Below are positions 38,173 to 47,132 of a DNA stretch of 64,000 nucleotides, piece after piece. The notes beneath the pieces were generated by a model. The model was not told where the DNA came from. It did not search any database and saw nothing but the letters and a program-made list of their open reading frames with translations. A program made the position numbers and the translations under genes. The stretch covers positions 1,122,001 to 1,186,000 of the forward strand of contig NZ_RWJI01000001.1 in NCBI RefSeq assembly GCF_003933235.1, given 5' to 3'. This DNA comes from Sphingorhabdus wooponensis. GTDB lineage: Bacteria; Pseudomonadota; Alphaproteobacteria; Sphingomonadales; Sphingomonadaceae. The number at the start of each line of letters is the position of its first letter. The first letter of the stretch is position 1.

Positions 38173-40100
38173 GCCGGTTCCCACTTATTGATTGCTGGCT
38201 TCCTAGCGCGCCGGAACATCCTCCCAAATAATGATATCGCCCCGCCAAGAGCAATCAGCCCGCCCCCAAACCAGATGAAGGTCACGAACGGCTTCCACCA
38301 CAAGCGCACTTGCCAACGGCCATCGCCTTCTTGGTCAGGCTGCGCGATGACGGCGTATAATTGGCCATTCCAGCGGGTTAGCAATGCAGCCTCGCTCGTT
38401 TGCATTTCTGGCTTGAAAAAGTGCCGTGATTGGGGACGCATCACAAAAGAATTGCCATTTTTATTCGCAAGCATTTCGCCCTCAACAGCCACCCAATTGT
38501 CGCCGACGACAGGTTTTACGTCTGATAGTCTAACCTTCCAGCCTGAGATCTCGGCGCTTTCACCAGGCGCAAGCGCCGTAAGGGTTTCTTTTGAAAATCC
38601 CGATTCCGCGGCCATGCCAAAGACGCTGACGGCTATCCCAAAATGGGCAATGACCATGCCGAAAATAGGCAAAGGCGTGCGTAACAATTTGCGTCCCCGA
38701 AGCGGCAGCCAAGCAGCGACCGCGAGCGCCAAAGACAAAGCGATACCCAGCAATGGAAACAGACCCGTGCCGGGGGCCAGCCTCCATGCAACCAATCCGC
38801 CGCATAACAGAATAGCCGCCCCTCCGATCAACCAATATTTGATACGCATCAATGCGTCCCGTCGCCACCGCAACATGGGACCAATCAACAACGCAAGCAT
38901 CAACAGCAGCATGACAGGCACTGTCGCCTTGTTAAAATATGGCGGGCCAACGGAAATTTTATCTCCCATCGCCTCCGCCGCGAGCGGGTAGAGCGTACCA
39001 ATCAAAACAATCGCCAAGATGACACTGAGGAAGATGTTATTGGCGACGATACCGCCTTCGCGGCTGACCAATTGAAATGGCTCGCCTTGCTTCACCGTTC
39101 CGATGCGCAGGGCAAAAATGACGAAAGCAATGCTGGTATACATCAGCATGAGCGCCAGAATGAACGCGCCGCGCTCCGGATCAACGGCAAAGGCATGAAC
39201 ACTGGTCAATATCCCCGACCGCACAAGAAACGTGCCAGCCATGGACATTGCGAAAGCGACAAGTGCAAGCATGATTGTCCATGCACGCAGTGCATTGCGG
39301 GTCGCAAGAACGCTAACCGAATGCAGTAAAGCCGTCGCCGCCAACCATGGCATCAACGACGCATTTTCAACGGGATCCCAGAACCACCAGCCTCCCCAAC
39401 CAAGTTCATAATAAGCCCAATAGCTGCCCGCTGCGATGCCTATGGTAAGGAAAATCCAAGCTGCCAAAACCCATGGCCGCATGGCCCGCGCAAAGGCGGG
39501 TCCTACCTGGTTGGTTAGCAACGCGCCGACCGCGAAAGAAAATGCGATAGAAAGGCCGACATAGCCCATGTAAAGCGTCGGCGGATGAAAGGCGAGCCCG
39601 ACATCCTGCAACAGCGGGTTAAGCCCTGCGCCTTCTAATGGAGCTGGCACAAGACGTTCAAATGGATTCGAGGCAAACAGCAGAAACGCAAAAAAGCCGA
39701 GCGCAATGAAACCTTGCACCGCAAGCGTTGCGTATAAAGTCTTCGCTTCAATCCGTTTTTCCAACAAAGCGATTGCCGCGCCAGATACCGACATAACCGC
39801 CACCCACAGCAGCATTGATCCTTCATGATTGCCCCATGTGCCAGCCAATTTGAAGATCATCGGCTTGTCGATATGGCTATTGCTTGCCACCAACAGAACC
39901 GACAAATCCGTCACATAAAATAACCACATGAGTGCGAAGAAAGCGAAGGCACACAGGGCACCCTGCATATAGGCCGCGGGCTTAACAAGCGGCGCCAACT
40001 GCCCTGCCCCGCCGCGCAACAATGTCAGGCCACCTACAAGCTGCAGCAACGCCATAGCCGCTGCAAGCCAAAGGGCGGCCAATCCTGCTTCTGCAATCAT
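38169..40100 (-). CDS. ccmF: Haem lyase CcmF
   Basis: CcmF attaches haem to apocytochrome c in the periplasm together with CcmH/CcmI. The 643 residues include many membrane helices and the tryptophan-rich WWD haem-handling motif (WAYYELGWGGWWFWDPVENASLMPW, about 230-254; quoted in two parts here only as one motif), plus conserved periplasmic His. A large periplasmic loop near the C-terminus and a last helix follow. It sits between ccmE (10 bp upstream) and ccmG (4-bp overlap). Confidence 0.95.
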   Translation of the reverse strand: MIAEAGLAALWLAAAMALLQLVGGLTLLRGGAGQLAPLVKPAAYMQGALCAFAFFALMWLFYVTDLSVLLVASNSHIDKPMIFKLAGTWGNHEGSMLLWVAVMSVSGAAIALLEKRIEAKTLYATLAVQGFIALGFFAFLLFASNPFERLVPAPLEGAGLNPLLQDVGLAFHPPTLYMGYVGLSIAFSFAVGALLTNQVGPAFARAMRPWVLAAWIFLTIGIAAGSYWAYYELGWGGWWFWDPVENASLMPWLAATALLHSVSVLATRNALRAWTIMLALVAFAMSMAGTFLVRSGILTSVHAFAVDPERGAFILALMLMYTSIAFVIFALRIGTVKQGEPFQLVSREGGIVANNIFLSVILAIVLIGTLYPLAAEAMGDKISVGPPYFNKATVPVMLLLMLALLIGPMLRWRRDALMRIKYWLIGGAAILLCGGLVAWRLAPGTGLFPLLGIALSLALAVAAWLPLRGRKLLRTPLPIFGMVIAHFGIAVSVFGMAAESGFSKETLTALAPGESAEISGWKVRLSDVKPVVGDNWVAVEGEMLANKNGNSFVMRPQSRHFFKPEMQTSEAALLTRWNGQLYAVIAQPDQEGDGRWQVRLWWKPFVTFIWFGGGLIALGGAISLFGRMFRRARKPAINKWEPA

Positions 40101-40110
40101 GTCAAAGCCT

Positions 40111-40560
40111 TCACTGAGAAACCGTGTTTTGCGTATTTTCCGCCGCAGTCATGTCGATATCGGCGAGCTCTTTGGGTACGTAATTTTCATCATGTTTCGC
40201 CAGCAAGCTCTCGGCAACGAACACACGATCAGGCCGGAGACGGCCATCGGCGACGACGCCAGAACCTTCAACAAACAAATCAGGTGTAATACCGCGATAC
40301 GCAACCTTTTGACTGCGCTCTTGGTCCTGCACAATGAACGTGATGGACACGCCATCAGCGGCGCGCACGATTGACCCCTTCTGCACCATCCCGCCAAGCC
40401 TTATTGCTTTACCAGGCGGGACATTGGCCGCAGCCAAGGTTGTGGGCGTGTAGAAATAGGATGCCTCTTCGCGCAAGGCGGAAGCCGCGATCAGACCGGC
40501 GCTAACCAATGCCACCACGGCAATCAAAGCCAATAACAAACGCTGATGTTTCGGTTTCAT
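40111..40560 (-). CDS. ccmE: Cytochrome c maturation haem chaperone CcmE
   Basis: CcmE carries haem covalently from CcmC to CcmF. The 149 residues have one N-terminal membrane helix (about 7-27), the OB-fold beta-barrel, and the haem-binding motif LLAKHDENYVP with His123 and Tyr127, the standard HxxxY spacing. Its start overlaps the ccmD stop by 4 bp. Confidence 0.95.
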   Translation of the reverse strand: MKPKHQRLLLALIAVVALVSAGLIAASALREEASYFYTPTTLAAANVPPGKAIRLGGMVQKGSIVRAADGVSITFIVQDQERSQKVAYRGITPDLFVEGSGVVADGRLRPDRVFVAESLLAKHDENYVPKELADIDMTAAENTQNTVSQ

Positions 40561-40688
40561 GACTGTTCCCGCAATGCATCTGCCGACGCTTCCGCACGGC
40601 GCATGGAAAGATAGCTAGATACGATCAACCAGGTCATAAAAACGCCCGTAACCGCAAATGACGCGATGATGAAAGGCGCGTGGGGCAT
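40557..40688 (-). CDS. ccmD: Haem exporter accessory protein CcmD (43 residues)
   Basis: This frame is too short for most ORF callers. It starts with ATG overlapping the ccmC stop (TGATG) and stops overlapping the ccmE start (ATGA). The product begins MPHAPFIIASFAV, has one membrane helix (about 6-27) and a basic, charged tail (SMRRAEASADALREQS). Size, topology and position between ccmC and ccmE identify CcmD, which releases holo-CcmE from the CcmABC complex. Confidence 0.9.
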   Translation of the reverse strand: MPHAPFIIASFAVTGVFMTWLIVSSYLSMRRAEASADALREQS

Positions 40689-41404
40689 CAGCCTTGCGCC
40701 ATCCGGCGCATACGCGCTTCAATCCGCATCTCCGCAAGTGCTGTGCGCATCCGCATCAGAACAAGCGCGCCGAACAACAGGCTGAAACCTACGACGGCGA
40801 TAAACAAGGGTACCAAATAAGCAGTATCAATGGACGAACCGCCCAGCGTAATACTCGCTTTTTGATGCTGACTTTCCCACCAGACAACCGAACGGTTGAT
40901 GATCGGGATATTGACCGCGCCAATGACGCCAAAAACAGCCGCCACACGGCTCGTATCACCTTTCTCGCTGGAAGCGTTAGATAAAGCGATGTAACCCAGA
41001 TATAGAAAGAAGAGCACGAGCATAGACGTCAATCGACCATCCCAGACCCACCAAGTGCCCCATGTTGGCCGTCCCCATATGGACCCGGTAATCAGGCAAA
41101 TCGCCGCGAAGGTCGCGCCGGGAACCGCGATAGCACGGGCGGCAACGCCGGCTAAGGGGTGACGCCATACCAATTGCACGATGCTGGCAATCGCAATGCC
41201 CGTCCAGCCCCCCATTCCCAGCCAGGCGGAGGGAACATGCACGAAAAGAATTTTGACGGTATCCCCCATCAATCGTTCGGTCGGGGTAAAAAACAAACCC
41301 CAAATGCAAGCGATGAGTGTGAGCAAAAGACCCAGCCAGAATAATGCAGGCGTAAGCGGCTTTGCTATACGCAAGAATCGGGCAGGATTGGCAAAGCGAT
41401 GCAT
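40688..41404 (-). CDS. ccmC: Haem transporter/attachment protein CcmC
   Basis: CcmC binds haem with its WWD domain and loads it on CcmE. The 238 residues have six hydrophobic segments and the motif WGRPTWGTWWVWDGRLTS (about 129-146), flanked by periplasmic His in the HVPSAW and later segments. It is the first gene of the ccmCDEFGHI operon. The ABC subunits ccmA and ccmB are not in the window. Confidence 0.94.
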   Translation of the reverse strand: MHRFANPARFLRIAKPLTPALFWLGLLLTLIACIWGLFFTPTERLMGDTVKILFVHVPSAWLGMGGWTGIAIASIVQLVWRHPLAGVAARAIAVPGATFAAICLITGSIWGRPTWGTWWVWDGRLTSMLVLFFLYLGYIALSNASSEKGDTSRVAAVFGVIGAVNIPIINRSVVWWESQHQKASITLGGSSIDTAYLVPLFIAVVGFSLLFGALVLMRMRTALAEMRIEARMRRMAQG

Positions 41405-41456
41405 GATTAGGCAGCGCCTTTAGCACCGCAAAAGCGTTACGCCAATGGATTTGCGA

Positions 41457-42488
41457 TCATCTGCCAATAAGCTTTTGTGCCATATTGTCGGCAACTTCGG
41501 CTGGCGTCAGGCCGGTCGAATCACTTTCGGACCAGATGGCCGAAAGGCGTGCAGGAATAGCATTAATCCTTCGGTTGATTTCTGCGTCATCCGCATTTTC
41601 AATGTGGCGCATAACATTAATGATGCCACCTGCGTTGATCACATAATCTGGCGCATAAAGGATGCCACGATCTGCAAGCATCCGTCCCTCTAGGCCTGTT
41701 GCCAATTGATTATTGGCACCGCCCGCGACGGCGCGCACTTTCAACGCGGCCACGCTCTCTACTGTAAGGATGGCCCCTAAAGCGCATGGGCTGAAGATAT
41801 CTGCTGCAACATGCATGATGTCGTCAGCAGCAACGCTCGTGCCACCAAGTTCCGCGGCCAAGTCAGCGGCACGTTGCGCGTCAACATCCGCCAATGTCAG
41901 CCTTGCGCCTTGTTCGGCCAAATAACGCGCCAGTCCGCCGCCCACACTGCCAACGCCCTGAATAGCGACATGGACACCCGACATATTATCTGCGCCAAGC
42001 GCATGCTTTGCTGCTGCCTCAACGCCCAGATATACTCCGCGTGCTGTATATGGTCCAGGATCACCGCCCTGCCCGGGTAGGCCAGCCACATGTGGTGTGA
42101 CCTTTGACAAGGAAACCATGTCTGCTTCAGACATGCCGACATCCTGCGCTGTTATGTACTTCCCGCCGAGCGAATCCACTGCCCGCGCAAAGGCATAGAG
42201 CATGTCCTGCGCTTTCGTGCGCGCTGGGTTCGCAAGAATAACCGCTTTGCCGCCGCCAGCAGAAAGCCCTGCCATCGCGTTTTTGTAGCTCATCCCGCGG
42301 GACAGGCGCAGCGCGTCAACGATCGCGGCTTGGGAATCGCCATAATGCCAAAAACGTGTTCCGCCGGCTGCTGGTCCCAAATGGGTGGAGTGCACAGCGA
42401 TAACCGCTTTTAGACCCGTCTTGCGGTCATCAAAGACGTGCACCGCCTCATGAGAGTCAAAATCAGGCAAGTCCCAAATAGCGGGCAT
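41457..42488 (-). CDS. Leucine dehydrogenase (Glu/Leu/Phe/Val dehydrogenase family)
   Basis: An NAD-dependent amino acid dehydrogenase that interconverts a branched amino acid and its 2-oxo acid. The 343 residues match leucine/valine dehydrogenases and not the approximately 450-residue glutamate type. Features: HLGPAAGGTRFW and LSRGMSYKNAMAGLSAGGGKAVIL with the catalytic lysine (about 64-84), TAQDVGMSEADM, and the nucleotide-binding VAIQGVGSVGGGLARYLAEQGARLTLADVD (about 169-198). The exact substrate, leucine or valine, is uncertain. A perfect palindrome sits about 56 bp upstream. Confidence 0.88.
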   Translation of the reverse strand: MPAIWDLPDFDSHEAVHVFDDRKTGLKAVIAVHSTHLGPAAGGTRFWHYGDSQAAIVDALRLSRGMSYKNAMAGLSAGGGKAVILANPARTKAQDMLYAFARAVDSLGGKYITAQDVGMSEADMVSLSKVTPHVAGLPGQGGDPGPYTARGVYLGVEAAAKHALGADNMSGVHVAIQGVGSVGGGLARYLAEQGARLTLADVDAQRAADLAAELGGTSVAADDIMHVAADIFSPCALGAILTVESVAALKVRAVAGGANNQLATGLEGRMLADRGILYAPDYVINAGGIINVMRHIENADDAEINRRINAIPARLSAIWSESDSTGLTPAEVADNMAQKLIGR

Positions 42489-42543
42489 GAATATTTCCTT
42501 GTGCGAAGATGCCCTTGGGCAATCGGAATCATATTGCGTTAAG

Positions 42544-42560
42544 GCGTAATAATATTACGC
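42544..42560. promoter_or_regulatory. Palindrome upstream of leucine dehydrogenase
   Basis: GCGTAAT-AAT-ATTACGC is a perfect 7-bp inverted repeat with a 3-bp centre, between leucine dehydrogenase (start 42488) and the tRNA-His gene. Size and AT-rich centre suit an Lrp/AsnC-type or similar dimeric regulator. Confidence 0.5.
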
Positions 42561-42596
42561 TACACAAATGTCACACAGATTATAGCGTGGAAGAAA

Positions 42597-42674
42597 TGGG
42601 GCGACCGAGGGGTCTTGAACCCCCGACCTCTGGTACCACAAACCAGCGCTCTAACCAACTGAGCTACGGTCGCC
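42597..42674 (-). tRNA. tRNA-His (GUG)
   Basis: The - strand folds as a cloverleaf: G(-1) at 42674, acceptor GCGACCG pairing with CGGTCGC, D arm GCTC..GAGC, anticodon arm CTGGT-TTGTGGT-ACCAG with anticodon GTG, T arm with TTCAAGA loop, and an encoded CCA at 42599-42597. The extra 5' G opposite C73 is the identity element of bacterial tRNA-His. It is a single tRNA gene. Confidence 0.96.
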
Positions 42675-42708
42675 ATAGCGCCACTGAGGCAGGCGCGATC
42701 CCATTTTC

Positions 42709-42724
42709 GGTCTAAAATTAGACC
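42709..42724. promoter_or_regulatory. Perfect palindrome upstream of tRNA-His
   Basis: GGTCTAA-AA-TTAGACC lies 35 bp before the tRNA 5' end, between rpmE and the tRNA. It could be a weak hairpin or a protein site; no further support. Confidence 0.35.
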
Positions 42725-42736
42725 TTAAATATGTCC

Positions 42737-42760
42737 TGTGCCGAGCCTGAGCCCGGCACA
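42737..42760 (-). terminator. Stem-loop after rpmE
   Basis: TGTGCCG and CGGCACA arms around a 10-nt loop lie 10 bp after the rpmE stop. There is no U-run, so this may be an RNA 3'-end stem and not a true terminator. Confidence 0.45.
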
Positions 42761-42769
42761 ATGAAATTC

Positions 42770-42997
42770 TTACTTTTTGAGGCTTAGGCCACCAAAACGC
42801 TTGTTAAACTGGGCTACGCGGCCGCCAGTGTCAAGCATACGGCCTGAACCGCCGGTCCATGCTGGGTGCGATGTCGGATCGATATCCAGAGCGAGCGTGT
42901 CGCCTTCTTTGCCCCAAGTGGAGCGTGTTTCGAAGACGGTGCCATCGGTCATCTGCACCTTGATCATGTGATAATCGGGGTGAATGTCGGCTTTCAT
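42770..42997 (-). CDS. rpmE: 50S ribosomal protein L31
   Basis: L31 bridges the ribosomal subunits. The 75 residues (start [19 protein letters not shown]) have the family pattern [28 protein letters not shown] near the C-terminus. No cysteine is present, so this is the zinc-free form. The 5' leader contains an ACCGGT..ACCGGT hairpin (43019-43035). It lies between fabZ and tRNA-His. Confidence 0.95.
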   Translation of the reverse strand: MKADIHPDYHMIKVQMTDGTVFETRSTWGKEGDTLALDIDPTSHPAWTGGSGRMLDTGGRVAQFNKRFGGLSLKK

Positions 42998-43018
42998 ATA
43001 TAAATCCTTTGTTCAGTC

Positions 43019-43035
43019 ACCGGTTTCCGACCGGT
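43019..43035. promoter_or_regulatory. Hairpin in the rpmE 5' leader
   Basis: ACCGGT-TTCCG-ACCGGT (self-complementary arms, 5-nt loop) lies 22 bp upstream of the rpmE start. Ribosomal protein genes often have leader structures; any autoregulatory function here is speculative. Confidence 0.35.
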
Positions 43036-43072
43036 AACCCTAAATTCGGAAGCGCCGCGCATAGCGGGGGGC

Positions 43073-43102
43073 GCATGATATAGCAACATCGAAATATCAT
43101 GC
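43073..43102. repeat. Nine-bp inverted repeat between fabZ and rpmE
   Basis: GCATGATAT (43073-43081) and ATATCATGC (43094-43102) flank a 12-nt loop in the 197-bp gap between fabZ and rpmE. It could be an operator or an mRNA stem. Confidence 0.45.
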
Positions 43103-43194
43103 TGCTTGGCATTACGCGCTTCGCGCTTGGTTACTTCATAGGCTGCCTAGCCCTGCAGTCTCCCGCATCAAGTCTAGGACGTCGCGACTATGGA

Positions 43195-43656
43195 TTAAGC
43201 AGGTGGTTCAGCAATCATCGCCATAAATTCGGCCTCGGCAGCGATTTGATCACCAACCATGGCGCGTCCGGCAAATTTGCATACCCGCGCACGTTTCTGC
43301 ACAAATTCAACGTGCAAATGCATCAGGCATCCTGGCTCGACCGGCGCACGGAACTTGGCATTGTCAATCGACATGAAATACACAAGCTTGCCCGACCCAA
43401 TCAAACCAAGGCTTTCCATTGCCAAAACACCAGCCGCTTGCGCCAGTGCTTCAACAATCAGAACACCTGGCATGATAGGCCGTCCAGGGAAGTGTCCCTG
43501 AAAAAACCCTTCATTCATGGTTACGGCCTTGACCGCGCAAATACGCTCATCAACGACAAGCTCTTCTACGCGGTCGACCAAGAGCATGGGGTAGCGGTGC
43601 GGGAGCACCGCCATAACCCGACGCACATCATAATTGCTGAAATCGCCCCCGGACAT
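43195..43656 (-). CDS. fabZ: 3-hydroxyacyl-[acyl-carrier-protein] dehydratase FabZ
   Basis: FabZ dehydrates beta-hydroxyacyl-ACP in fatty acid elongation. The 153 residues show the hot-dog fold with [20 protein letters not shown] (catalytic His near residue 20) and [26 protein letters not shown] with the catalytic Glu. It is 5 bp from ompH. In many Gram-negatives lpxD precedes fabZ and lpxA/lpxB follow; none is here. Confidence 0.95.
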   Translation of the reverse strand: MSGGDFSNYDVRRVMAVLPHRYPMLLVDRVEELVVDERICAVKAVTMNEGFFQGHFPGRPIMPGVLIVEALAQAAGVLAMESLGLIGSGKLVYFMSIDNAKFRAPVEPGCLMHLHVEFVQKRARVCKFAGRAMVGDQIAAEAEFMAMIAEPPA

Positions 43657-43661
43657 AAAGT

Positions 43662-44357
43662 CTAGCGGCTTTCAGGCTGCGCAGTTGGAGCCGTAGCCGG
43701 ACGTGCCTGCGCCGCAGCAGCCGCTTGGGCTTGTTGCGTTGCAGCGTTGATCAACTGCTGAATCTGCTGATACAAAGCACCAATCTGACGCGACGGGCGC
43801 CAACCAGCGGGCGGTGTTATTGTTACGGATGGGACCGCCTTATCAAGTTCAGCGGTGATCGCGGCAGTCACATCGACAGCATCTGGTGCCCATACAAACG
43901 CATCGGGTGCCAAGATAACATTGATCTTCTTGGCGGTAATGACGGCTTGCTGTGCAGCATCATATTTCAATGCAATCTGTTCGACCGCATAAAGCTGCGC
44001 CAGCACGATAGGATCCTGGAGCGTGTTTATTTCTTTCTGCTTCGCGTCGAGTTGCGTCAGCAAGGGGCTGTTCGCCTTAATGGCAACATCAATCTCGGCC
44101 TGCGTCAGCTCCTTGTCCTTGTTGATATCCAACTGCGCATTCAGATTGTTGATCTCTACGCGCTTGGCTTGCAATTGCTGCGCCACGCTCGCGTATTGTG
44201 TGCCGATTTGTTGATAGGCAGCGCCAAGCGCCTTTGAACGGGTGATTGCAACAGCCGTGTCAGACGTAGCGATACCAGCAACTTGGGCAGATGCTGGTAC
44301 TGAAATGGCAGCTACAGATAAAAAAGCTGCGGCGAGAATGTTTTTACGAATTTTCAT
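43662..44357 (-). CDS. OmpH/Skp-family periplasmic chaperone
   Basis: Skp holds unfolded outer-membrane proteins on the way to BamA. The 231 residues have a signal peptide ([23 protein letters not shown]), a region of long helices (about 40-140: [46 protein letters not shown]) and an alanine/glutamine-rich tail. It directly follows bamA with a one-base overlap, the usual order. Sequence identity in the family is low; position and topology support the call. Confidence 0.85.
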   Translation of the reverse strand: MKIRKNILAAAFLSVAAISVPASAQVAGIATSDTAVAITRSKALGAAYQQIGTQYASVAQQLQAKRVEINNLNAQLDINKDKELTQAEIDVAIKANSPLLTQLDAKQKEINTLQDPIVLAQLYAVEQIALKYDAAQQAVITAKKINVILAPDAFVWAPDAVDVTAAITAELDKAVPSVTITPPAGWRPSRQIGALYQQIQQLINAATQQAQAAAAAQARPATAPTAQPESR

Positions 44358-47026
44358 TAGAATTGCGTTCCTACGTTGAATGTAAATAATTTGGTGTCGT
44401 CACCCTCCTGCTTAAGCAGAGCGCGAGCAATATCGATCCGGAACGGACCGAAGGGTGAATTCCAGTTGACGCCGAAGCCAACCGACAAGCGGGGCTTCCA
44501 ACTGTCGCCGAAAAAGCGTTCTTCGAAACGCAATGCGGCAACCCGCGCCGATCCGTCGGCATTGGTAGCCGTAGTGGATGTTTGAAGCGCACCAGCAGAA
44601 TCAACGAAATAATATAAAGGCGCCCCTTGCGCACCGTTCGACAGAACTTCGCGCTGTGGCACTGTCTGTAAAATAGGTCGCGTAACATCAAACACTGAAC
44701 CTACGTCGACGAACATCGACGGACGCAAACCCAACTCCCTTGCCCCGCTTCCCAGCGGAATTTGGAGCTCGGCACGACCAAGATAATAAAAACGTCCGCC
44801 AAGAGCATCGTCCTGAATCTGGTTGCGATCCGTCAGCGGCACATTCACGGCTACCCCGTTTACGACCTGACTTTGGAAGAACACACGCTGTACGCGGGGA
44901 CCGATCCCGCGAATGTCAAACCCGCGCATTTGCGGCTCACCCAGATAGAAACGGTCGGTCAGCCGAACATCGTCAATACCCTCTGAGGTTAAACCACGGT
45001 CTTCTAGCGGGTGAATATAGCCACCTTCCAAAGACAATCCGAAAACGAAATTACCGAATGGCTTCCAAAATTTGTCAGCGTTAATCCGCGTCTTTACATA
45101 CTTAACGTCACCGCCGAGACCCGCAAAGTCTTGACTTATACCGAAGCTCTGGCCGCGCGTCGGGCGGATGCGATTATCGCGATCGTCATACAGCAATGTA
45201 TAGCCAATGGAGGACGTTACACGCTTACCCAACGCATCGCACAGAAAACGTCCGGCAATGATTGGGTCACAAGATGGCAGAAGAGGGCCAGCACCGTCTG
45301 GATCGGAAAAGAAGGTATTCGCATCAAGCGAAATATCATCTTGGCTCAAGCCATAGCGCGCCTGAAAATAAATATATTCATTAACGGGCACACCCACACG
45401 CACCTGCATACCTGTTGTGGCTTGCTCATAGGTCGTGTTGCGTTGGTTGTTAAAGAAGTTGAAGCTGTTTAAATCGCGGCGGAAAATATCGCCTGATATA
45501 GCGATAGATCGGTCAAACAGATATGGCTCGGTAAAACCAATTTCGGCAGATTTGGAATAAGATGAATAAGAAATATTCGTCCGCAATTCCTGACCAAGGC
45601 CACGGAAATTTCGCTGCTTGATTGAACCTTGGAAAATGAAGTTTTCGATCGATGAAAATCCAGCCGACAAGGACAATTCGCCCGTCGCTTTTTCTTCCAC
45701 ATTGGTGCTCAGGATGATGCGGTCGGGGCCACTGCCCTGCTCCTGCTCGACTTCTAGATCTTCTTGGAAATATCCCAGCGACTTAATACGCTCCGCCGTC
45801 CGTTTTACCTGAATGCTGTTAAACGCATCGCCTTCGTTCAGACGGAATTCACGGCGCACAACCTTGTCTTGAGTCAGCGTGTTACCGTTAATGTCGACAC
45901 GTTCCACAAACACACGCGGGGATTCCGCAACGTTGAACGTGATGCCCATAGTCAACGTGTCTTTATCCCGCTGAAAATCAGGGTTTACGTCGGCAAAGGC
46001 ATAACCGAAGAGACCAGCCGTTTCTGAAAGGCTTTCGACGGTATCCTCGACCATCTTGGCGTCATACCAGTCGCCTTTTTTCATGCGCAAAGTCGTCGTC
46101 AGGCGCTCTGAATCAAAATCGCGAATTTGGCTCTCAACTTTCACGTCACCAAATTTATATCGGTCACCTTCTTCCACCACATAAGTGATGATGAAGTCCT
46201 GTTTATCAGGCGTCAGTTCGGCGACTGCGGAAACAACGCGAAAATCAGCATAGCCTTGTGTCAGGTAAAATTGACGCAACTTTTGCTGGTCAAACGCCAA
46301 GCGGTCGGGATCATAGCTGGTGCCGGAACTGAACAACCGGTAAAATCGGGCTTGTTTCGTAACCATCTCGCCGCGCAACTCACCATCGGAAAACTTTTCA
46401 TTACCAATGATGTTGATCTGCTGAACCTTGGACTTTGGCCCTTCTGTAATCTCGAAAACAATGTCCACGCGGTTCTGGTCAAGTTGAACCAGCTTGGGTT
46501 CAACTACCGCCGCAAAGCGCCCTTGGCGCTTGTATAGTTCCACAATGCGCGCAACGTCCGCACGCACCTTGGACCGCGAATAAATCTGCCGCGGTGCAAG
46601 CTTGATTTCGGGTTCAATTTTGTCATTCTTTATGCGCTTATTGCCTTCAAGAATGATGCGGTTCACCACTGGATTTTCGCGCACCTCAATAACGACGGCG
46701 CCAGCGTTATTGCGGACAGCGACATCCGCAAACAACTCGGTCGCATACAAGTCCTTCAACGCTTGGTCACCAGCAACCTGCGTCCATGGCTGCCCGGCGC
46801 GTAAGCGGATATATGATCGCACAGTATCGGCTTCGAGTCGTTGCGTTCCGACGACGGTAATCGATTGAATGGTTTCAACGGACGCAGCTGCCTCCGGCTG
46901 CGCCGAAGGCGTCGCCGGCGCGGTCTGCGCAAAAGCGGGCGTCATAGTGCCCGTCGCGGCAAGCGCCGTCGAGCCCATCAAATATAGGCCAAAGCTTTTG
47001 AAGTTACCGCAAGGTCTACTTTTCAT
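44357..47026 (-). CDS. bamA: Outer-membrane assembly factor BamA
   Basis: BamA inserts beta-barrel proteins into the outer membrane. The 889 residues from 47026 have a signal peptide ending TPAFAQTAP, five POTRA domains (about 45-430, for example VRSYIRLRAGQPW, VIEVRENPVVNRIILEGNKRIKNDKI, FEITEGPKSKVQQINIIGN) and a 16-strand barrel ending in FNVGTQF with the terminal Phe signature. The frame is open to 47170, but ATG 47026/47032 gives a normal signal peptide, so the longer version is rejected. It follows rseP in the conserved envelope cluster. Confidence 0.95.
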   Translation of the reverse strand: MKSRPCGNFKSFGLYLMGSTALAATGTMTPAFAQTAPATPSAQPEAAASVETIQSITVVGTQRLEADTVRSYIRLRAGQPWTQVAGDQALKDLYATELFADVAVRNNAGAVVIEVRENPVVNRIILEGNKRIKNDKIEPEIKLAPRQIYSRSKVRADVARIVELYKRQGRFAAVVEPKLVQLDQNRVDIVFEITEGPKSKVQQINIIGNEKFSDGELRGEMVTKQARFYRLFSSGTSYDPDRLAFDQQKLRQFYLTQGYADFRVVSAVAELTPDKQDFIITYVVEEGDRYKFGDVKVESQIRDFDSERLTTTLRMKKGDWYDAKMVEDTVESLSETAGLFGYAFADVNPDFQRDKDTLTMGITFNVAESPRVFVERVDINGNTLTQDKVVRREFRLNEGDAFNSIQVKRTAERIKSLGYFQEDLEVEQEQGSGPDRIILSTNVEEKATGELSLSAGFSSIENFIFQGSIKQRNFRGLGQELRTNISYSSYSKSAEIGFTEPYLFDRSIAISGDIFRRDLNSFNFFNNQRNTTYEQATTGMQVRVGVPVNEYIYFQARYGLSQDDISLDANTFFSDPDGAGPLLPSCDPIIAGRFLCDALGKRVTSSIGYTLLYDDRDNRIRPTRGQSFGISQDFAGLGGDVKYVKTRINADKFWKPFGNFVFGLSLEGGYIHPLEDRGLTSEGIDDVRLTDRFYLGEPQMRGFDIRGIGPRVQRVFFQSQVVNGVAVNVPLTDRNQIQDDALGGRFYYLGRAELQIPLGSGARELGLRPSMFVDVGSVFDVTRPILQTVPQREVLSNGAQGAPLYYFVDSAGALQTSTTATNADGSARVAALRFEERFFGDSWKPRLSVGFGVNWNSPFGPFRIDIARALLKQEGDDTKLFTFNVGTQF

Positions 47027-47132
47027 TGTCATCCGATCTGATGTCCGCCGCCAGTGCAGCGTTGGCTTTTGCCTATAATATAGTTTTGCGTCCCTGCCCC
47101 ATGCAGCGCGCGCAATCAAGTATGCAATGCCC

